Part shown: positions 60,314-64,000 of the stretch, piece by piece | Layout: each line of letters begins with the position of its first letter | Numbering within the stretch: position 1 is the first letter of the stretch | Assembly (NCBI GenBank): GCA_900618795.1 | Contig: UYJD01000010.1 | Coordinates: 586,980-650,979, forward strand | From: Cyanodermella asteris | Lineage: Eukaryota > Ascomycota > Lecanoromycetes > Ostropales > Stictidaceae | Direction of reading: 5' to 3' | DNA length: 64,000 nt | Program-made: the position numbers and the translations under genes | Notes under the pieces: model-generated | Seen by the model: the letters and a program-made list of their open reading frames with translations, nothing else | Database searches by the model: none | What the model was told of the DNA's origin: nothing

Positions 60314-61198
60314 ATGGCGCCCTCTCAGCGCACCGTCCTCATCACCGGCTGCTCCAAAGGCGGCATGGGCTTCTCCGTCGCCAAAGAGTTCGCCAAAAGG
60401 GGCTGGCAAGTCTTCGCGACCCTGCGCACGCCCTCGAAAGCAGGCGACCTGGCATCGACACCAAACATCGAGATCCTACCCCTCGACGTCACATCCCCGG
60501 ACTCGATCGCAGCATGCGTCGAAGACGTCACGGGAAAAACCGGCGGCAGGCTGGATTGTCTGTACAACAACTCCGGCGCACAGTTCGTCATGCCCGTGGC
60601 TGACACGGACGTTGAGGAGGCGAAGAAGCTGTTCGATGTCAACGTCTGGGGTCTGCTTGCTGTTACGCAGGCTTTCTTGCCGCTGCTGGTTGCGGCCCGG
60701 GGGTTGGTCGCTAATGCTGGGTCGATTCGTGCCAATCTCATGCAACCGTATGATGGGATATATGGGGCGTCGAAGGCTGCGGTCGAGATGCTTTCCTCGC
60801 AGATGGAGCTCGAGTTTCGAGCGCTGGGTGTGAAGGTCTTGTCCGTGCATATTGGAGGAGTTGCCACGCATATCTTTGCCAACCAAGCCACGGGGACAGC
60901 TTCGGATTTCTCGTTACCCGCCAACAGTCTTTACCGAACAATCGAGAGCCGGATTGCAGCCATTGCGGCAGGCGCGAATATACCCAAGAGCGGTGTCATG
61001 AGCCCAGAGGACTTTGCTCGGCGAATTGTTGGCGACATCGTCGTAGGCAAGACGGGTGAGGCGTGGAGAGGAGGGTTTGCCACGCTGACCTACTTCCTCA
61101 GCCCGTTTTTGCCCAGGTGGATCTTGCATCACATGGCGCGCAATGGGTCGGGGCTTGACACGATGGAGAAGGATTTCAAGGCAGGTATGAAAGCATGA
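60314..61198 (+). CDS. AYR1-like short-chain dehydrogenase/reductase
   Basis: A single exon of 294 residues from an ATG in good context (CATCATGGC). It is a classical short-chain reductase. The cofactor loop is TGCSKGGMG (11-19), the NNxG motif appears as NNSG (85-88, usually NNAG), and the catalytic Ser-Tyr-Lys are S137, Y150 and K154 (YGASK). The family resembles yeast Ayr1, an NADPH-dependent 1-acyl-dihydroxyacetone-phosphate reductase that sits on ER and lipid droplets. The C-terminal hydrophobic stretch (FATLTYFLSPFLPRWILHHM) fits membrane or droplet association. Fungi carry many paralogues of this group in secondary metabolism, so the exact substrate is open. It is transcribed toward the thioesterase gene. 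Confidence 0.85.
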   Translation: MAPSQRTVLITGCSKGGMGFSVAKEFAKRGWQVFATLRTPSKAGDLASTPNIEILPLDVTSPDSIAACVEDVTGKTGGRLDCLYNNSGAQFVMPVADTDVEEAKKLFDVNVWGLLAVTQAFLPLLVAARGLVANAGSIRANLMQPYDGIYGASKAAVEMLSSQMELEFRALGVKVLSVHIGGVATHIFANQATGTASDFSLPANSLYRTIESRIAAIAAGANIPKSGVMSPEDFARRIVGDIVVGKTGEAWRGGFATLTYFLSPFLPRWILHHMARNGSGLDTMEKDFKAGMKA

Positions 61199-61618
61199 AG
61201 TGTAGTTCACAGGGCACACCTGAGATTTTAGCGTCTCTTGTAATTCTATTTCTTGTGTATCGGGACGTTGACTTGTGATGAAGCAAAGTTGCTCTGTTCG
61301 AGATATATGCAGCACTAGCAATGCTTTCTCAGCATATGGATAGCCAAAGAAGCATGAATATGTATTGCAGTCCGTCTTCGCAATCCGAGTGAGAAGTTGC
61401 ACGACCGCCATAGCGCGTGTTCTTCGCAAAGAAGAATGCGTAAAGAAAATTCACGATTGTAGCGGGGAAAGACATCAGAGGAGGTGAAAACAGGCCAAGA
61501 TCATCAAACCAAGGGGGAGGTGCTCTATCGCACCAAGCAGTACAAAGCAGCCGCGAATGCTTACCTCGCGGAGTCGATCTAGACAGCGACATGGCGGGTC
61601 ATGAAATCGCATCTGCGA
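61199..61618. other. Intergenic region between convergent gene ends
   Basis: This 420-base gap separates the reductase stop (plus strand) from the thioesterase stop (minus strand). No other feature was seen. Confidence 0.65.
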
Positions 61619-62068
61619 CTATGCGACCTTGACATATTTTGTGTGCGTGCCCGTGGCGACGACCTCTCCCGTCTCTTTCTTGATGGTAATGCTAGTGAAA
61701 GCCAGACTACCACCGACCTTGCTTGCATGTGTCTCGATGAGAAGTACCTCACCGACTTTTGCAGTGGCAACATAGGTGACGTGAATGTCAGTGTTCACAC
61801 CTGTTCTGTCCCTGCCCGTGGTTGCAATGGCGATACCACCAGCCCAGTCGGTGATGGTTGCAGAGACAGCTCCATGCAGGGTTCCCCTCGAGTTCACATG
61901 CTGCTTGTCGACGACCAGACGGGCGACGGCTTTTCCGTGATCAGCAGAAAGGACGGAGATGTCGGCAAGCAAAAAGTCGTAGATTGCTGAGTTGCCCTTC
62001 ATACGAGCGTGACAAGCTTCGGCCCATTGCAACGGTGTGAGGCTCTGGCTTTGGTCCGCTTGCGACAT
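61619..62068 (-). CDS. PaaI/ACOT13-type hotdog thioesterase
   Basis: A single exon of 149 residues from the ATG at 62068 (MSQADQSQSLT); the frame is open further upstream but without conservation. The hotdog-fold signature NSRGTLHGAVSATITDWAGG (about 59-78) contains the family's conserved Asn, His-Gly and Asp positions (N59, H65-G66, D74). Later strands include NTDIHVTYVATAKVGE and GSLAFTSITIKKETGEVVAT. Such enzymes hydrolyse medium- to long-chain or aromatic acyl-CoA esters; ACOT13 relatives are mitochondrial. No targeting peptide is obvious from this start. Whether it works with the neighbouring reductase is unknown. Confidence 0.88.
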   Translation of the reverse strand: MSQADQSQSLTPLQWAEACHARMKGNSAIYDFLLADISVLSADHGKAVARLVVDKQHVNSRGTLHGAVSATITDWAGGIAIATTGRDRTGVNTDIHVTYVATAKVGEVLLIETHASKVGGSLAFTSITIKKETGEVVATGTHTKYVKVA

Positions 62069-63378
62069 GATGGAGAGCAGGCCGTGAGTTGACGACGCTG
62101 AGTGGTGGTTATCGGGTGGGCAGGTGGTGTTGAAGGTTGAAGGTGGTGGAGGAGAGTCAGATTGGTGCGGAAAGAGACGTCGAAAATTCGAAAGTCGCGC
62201 GGAGCTAACGGGCGAACGTCGCAAACCGCCCGCCGTATCTTCGACCGCAGTATCATCCCACAACAAGCTCAACACTGTTATCCCTTGTGGACAGGTTCGT
62301 CCAAGGCCACAGGCGGTCACAGACCGTGAACATGTCGAGCTCTGCAAATGACAGAGACTCTCCTCTGTGCCGTGCGACCGGACGTCAGGCCACAGCACGT
62401 TTTACCCATCCCAAAACGCAACCATGGGCACTCGCATTCAGTCCTCACAATCTTTCTTTGCAGAAGCTGCTAAATAATGGAGTCCGCAAAGGCACTGAGC
62501 TCGTGTCAGTACGGGTATCGAGGCCGTGGACGGCGTGAGCAGCCTCGGTCTCCTCTTTGAGGTTTCCAGAGACCAACAGGTCAGCATTTAGCCTCGCAAC
62601 AACCTCTCGGAGCAATAGAGGCGACGTGATGTTTCATCGCTCGCGAGCACGCTGCGAGCCATCAGTCCATCACGCGCTGTAACAGTCGAGTCGGTCCCGA
62701 ATTCTCAGCCTCTCACGGCCCCTAAATCCTTCTCGGCTTCTCCTTACCGTCGCATGCTGACGGCAGCAATAATCTTAGCCTGGCTCCGACCACTTTCCGC
62801 TCAGGGCTATTTCGGGACGCACTTGTCTGCCTCTGCTTTGGTGAAGACGGAGGCCAAAACTCTCCTCGCAGCTATCGACAAAGACACGAGCTCAATTCGG
62901 CCCAAGTACGGCAATGATGTCGTCCAAGACAGTCTCGGTCGGTCCGTTCACATCGGCGAGCTTGCCAACTGCTTGGCTTTGTGTTAATCGCTGTCAGCCC
63001 AAAGTGTCAGACTTTTGAGGCGCTTTTGTCTGCGTCACCATAGCATTTCTTCCCCATCCAGTCATGTCTTGGCCTTCGTCGCTGGAAACATCCAGCCTAC
63101 GTCGGGGCGCAGCCCACCAAGAGGTACGCACGTCGAATACTCCGGTGGTGTCAGGGTCGTAGTGAGCATTCTGTACTTACATCTGATACACTCCCGTCGT
63201 CTTGAGCTTTGTCGTTGTCTCTCACGTAGTTTACTTTTCTTCATGAAATTGTGCGAGCTCCTCTAGACGAGGAGCTAAATGCTTCTGCTGGTTGGCTTTC
63301 ATATCAGCTGTATTGTTCACTCACCTGGTAGTGAATTTCTTCGAATAATACAATATTTGCGGCTGGACTAGCAACAAA
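62069..63378. other. Intergenic region, no gene supported
   Basis: A plus-strand frame at 62754-62987 begins with a short hydrophobic stretch but has no recognisable domain. The last few hundred bases are the presumed promoter of the NADPH oxidase gene. Confidence 0.5.
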
Positions 63379-64000
63379 ATGCATAGTCCTACGAAGTCGC
63401 CGGTCCGACAATACTCACCCTTTGCCGATGTTGCTTCACACTCAAAACTCGCCCCGCTGACCGACAAAGAGATCGATAATTTCTTCAAGGACATCGACCG
63501 GGATGGGGATGGCAACATTACTTTCGACGAGCTGGAAGCAAAGCTGGCGGAGGTCCACCAGGAAATCGCGCCGGAACCCGAGAAACACCACCTCCACCAC
63601 CCAGAACGTCGTTTCATGAACAGACGAAGTGCCATGATAGATCCAGAGAAGGCCATCAAACGAGATCCGCAGCGTGATGGTCTACACGCATTTCTGGCTG
63701 CTTTGATGCCCGAGGCCAAGTCGTCCATCAGCAAAGAGGACTTCGTCATGCAGGTCAAATCTTGGAACGTCCCAAGCCAAAGCCATACAAGTCTGGAGGA
63801 TGAGACAGAGCAAGATAATGCATACGAGCGTCGCATGACCTGGTATAGGAAGATCCGGGCATATTGGTCTGTGTTTGCACCAAAGGCTTCTTCTTTTGGC
63901 AGGGCATGTACTACTACTTCGACCCGGCCGCCAGGTCAGCTCTTGGATGGGGTGTGGTGATGGCCAAGTTTGCCGCTGGTGCGCTATACCCCGTCATCTT
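63379..64000 (+). CDS. NADPH oxidase with EF-hand (NoxC type), 5' part, frame disrupted
   Basis: The gene starts at an ATG at 63379 and runs off the window. Residues about 30-60 hold a canonical EF-hand loop (DRDGDGNITFDE), which in NoxC and animal NOX5 binds calcium and stimulates superoxide production. A His-rich linker and the conserved ALMPEAKSSISKEDF and QVKSWNVPSQ segments follow, then RRMTWYRKIRAYWSVFAPK, the start of the first membrane region. Just after, near 63880, the conserved reading moves to another frame (FFFWQGMYYYFDPAARSA, then LGWGVVMAKFAAGALYPV). The stretch between is about eight residues shorter than I expect. The only GT-AG pair that keeps the motif would make a 36-base intron with a good polypyrimidine acceptor, which is very short. 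A frame-shifting deletion or a sequence error is the simpler reading. The heme and FAD/NADPH domains lie beyond the window. Confidence 0.8.

Noticed and set aside
1-64000. Retroelement, DNA transposon, CRISPR or rRNA content
   Set aside because: No reverse transcriptase, integrase or transposase motif in any frame, no long terminal or inverted repeats with target duplications, no repeat-spacer array, and no rRNA-like sequence were seen.

Overview
The window is nuclear DNA from a filamentous ascomycete (Pezizomycotina; Dothideomycetes is my best guess, not proven). The signs are spliceosomal introns with GTRNGT donors and CTRAY-type branch sites, a DUF1752/DUF3295 regulator, an AspB-type septin, a TGY-type HOG1 kinase, a PTS2-tagged peroxisomal thiolase and an EF-hand (NoxC-type) NADPH oxidase. 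I see no tRNA, rRNA, CRISPR, intact transposon or retroelement.

Layout. Bases 1-6195 hold no convincing gene. A Mks1-like DUF1752/DUF3295 regulator follows (6196-8033). Then comes a gene-poor stretch of about 12 kb (8034-20108) that is not obviously AT-rich and contains only a doubtful F-box-like reading frame. From 20109 the window is a row of conserved housekeeping genes: a CCCH + CHY zinc-finger protein with eight introns, four of them over 250 bases; HSE1 (ESCRT-0); CCT5 (chaperonin); a METTL16-like RNA methyltransferase; HOG1; a Pom33/Tts1/TMEM33 membrane protein; septin CDC3/aspB; MIA40; an OM14-like mitochondrial outer-membrane protein; BOS1 (ER-Golgi SNARE); THI80 (thiamine pyrophosphokinase); a family-16 methyltransferase; and the peroxisomal 3-ketoacyl-CoA thiolase. 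A decayed galactose-oxidase-like gene and a decayed FAD-monooxygenase fragment lie between them.

The right end (56-64 kb) is more accessory: a second, internally deleted FAD-monooxygenase relic, a PF04199 cyclase, an AYR1-like short-chain reductase, a PaaI-type thioesterase, and the 5' part of an EF-hand NADPH oxidase that runs off the window and shows an apparent frame change.

The genes are mostly unrelated neighbours, not an operon-like system. Themes that recur are membrane traffic (HSE1, BOS1), mitochondrial biogenesis (MIA40, OM14-like) and stress or redox signalling (HOG1, NOX). The least expected structures are the large introns of the zinc-finger gene, very small first exons (3, 10 and 19 bases) in three genes, and a perfectly phased 14-copy array of a 12-base repeat beside CCT5. 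All exon joins were worked out by eye from splice signals and protein continuity. I found no convincing undescribed biological system.
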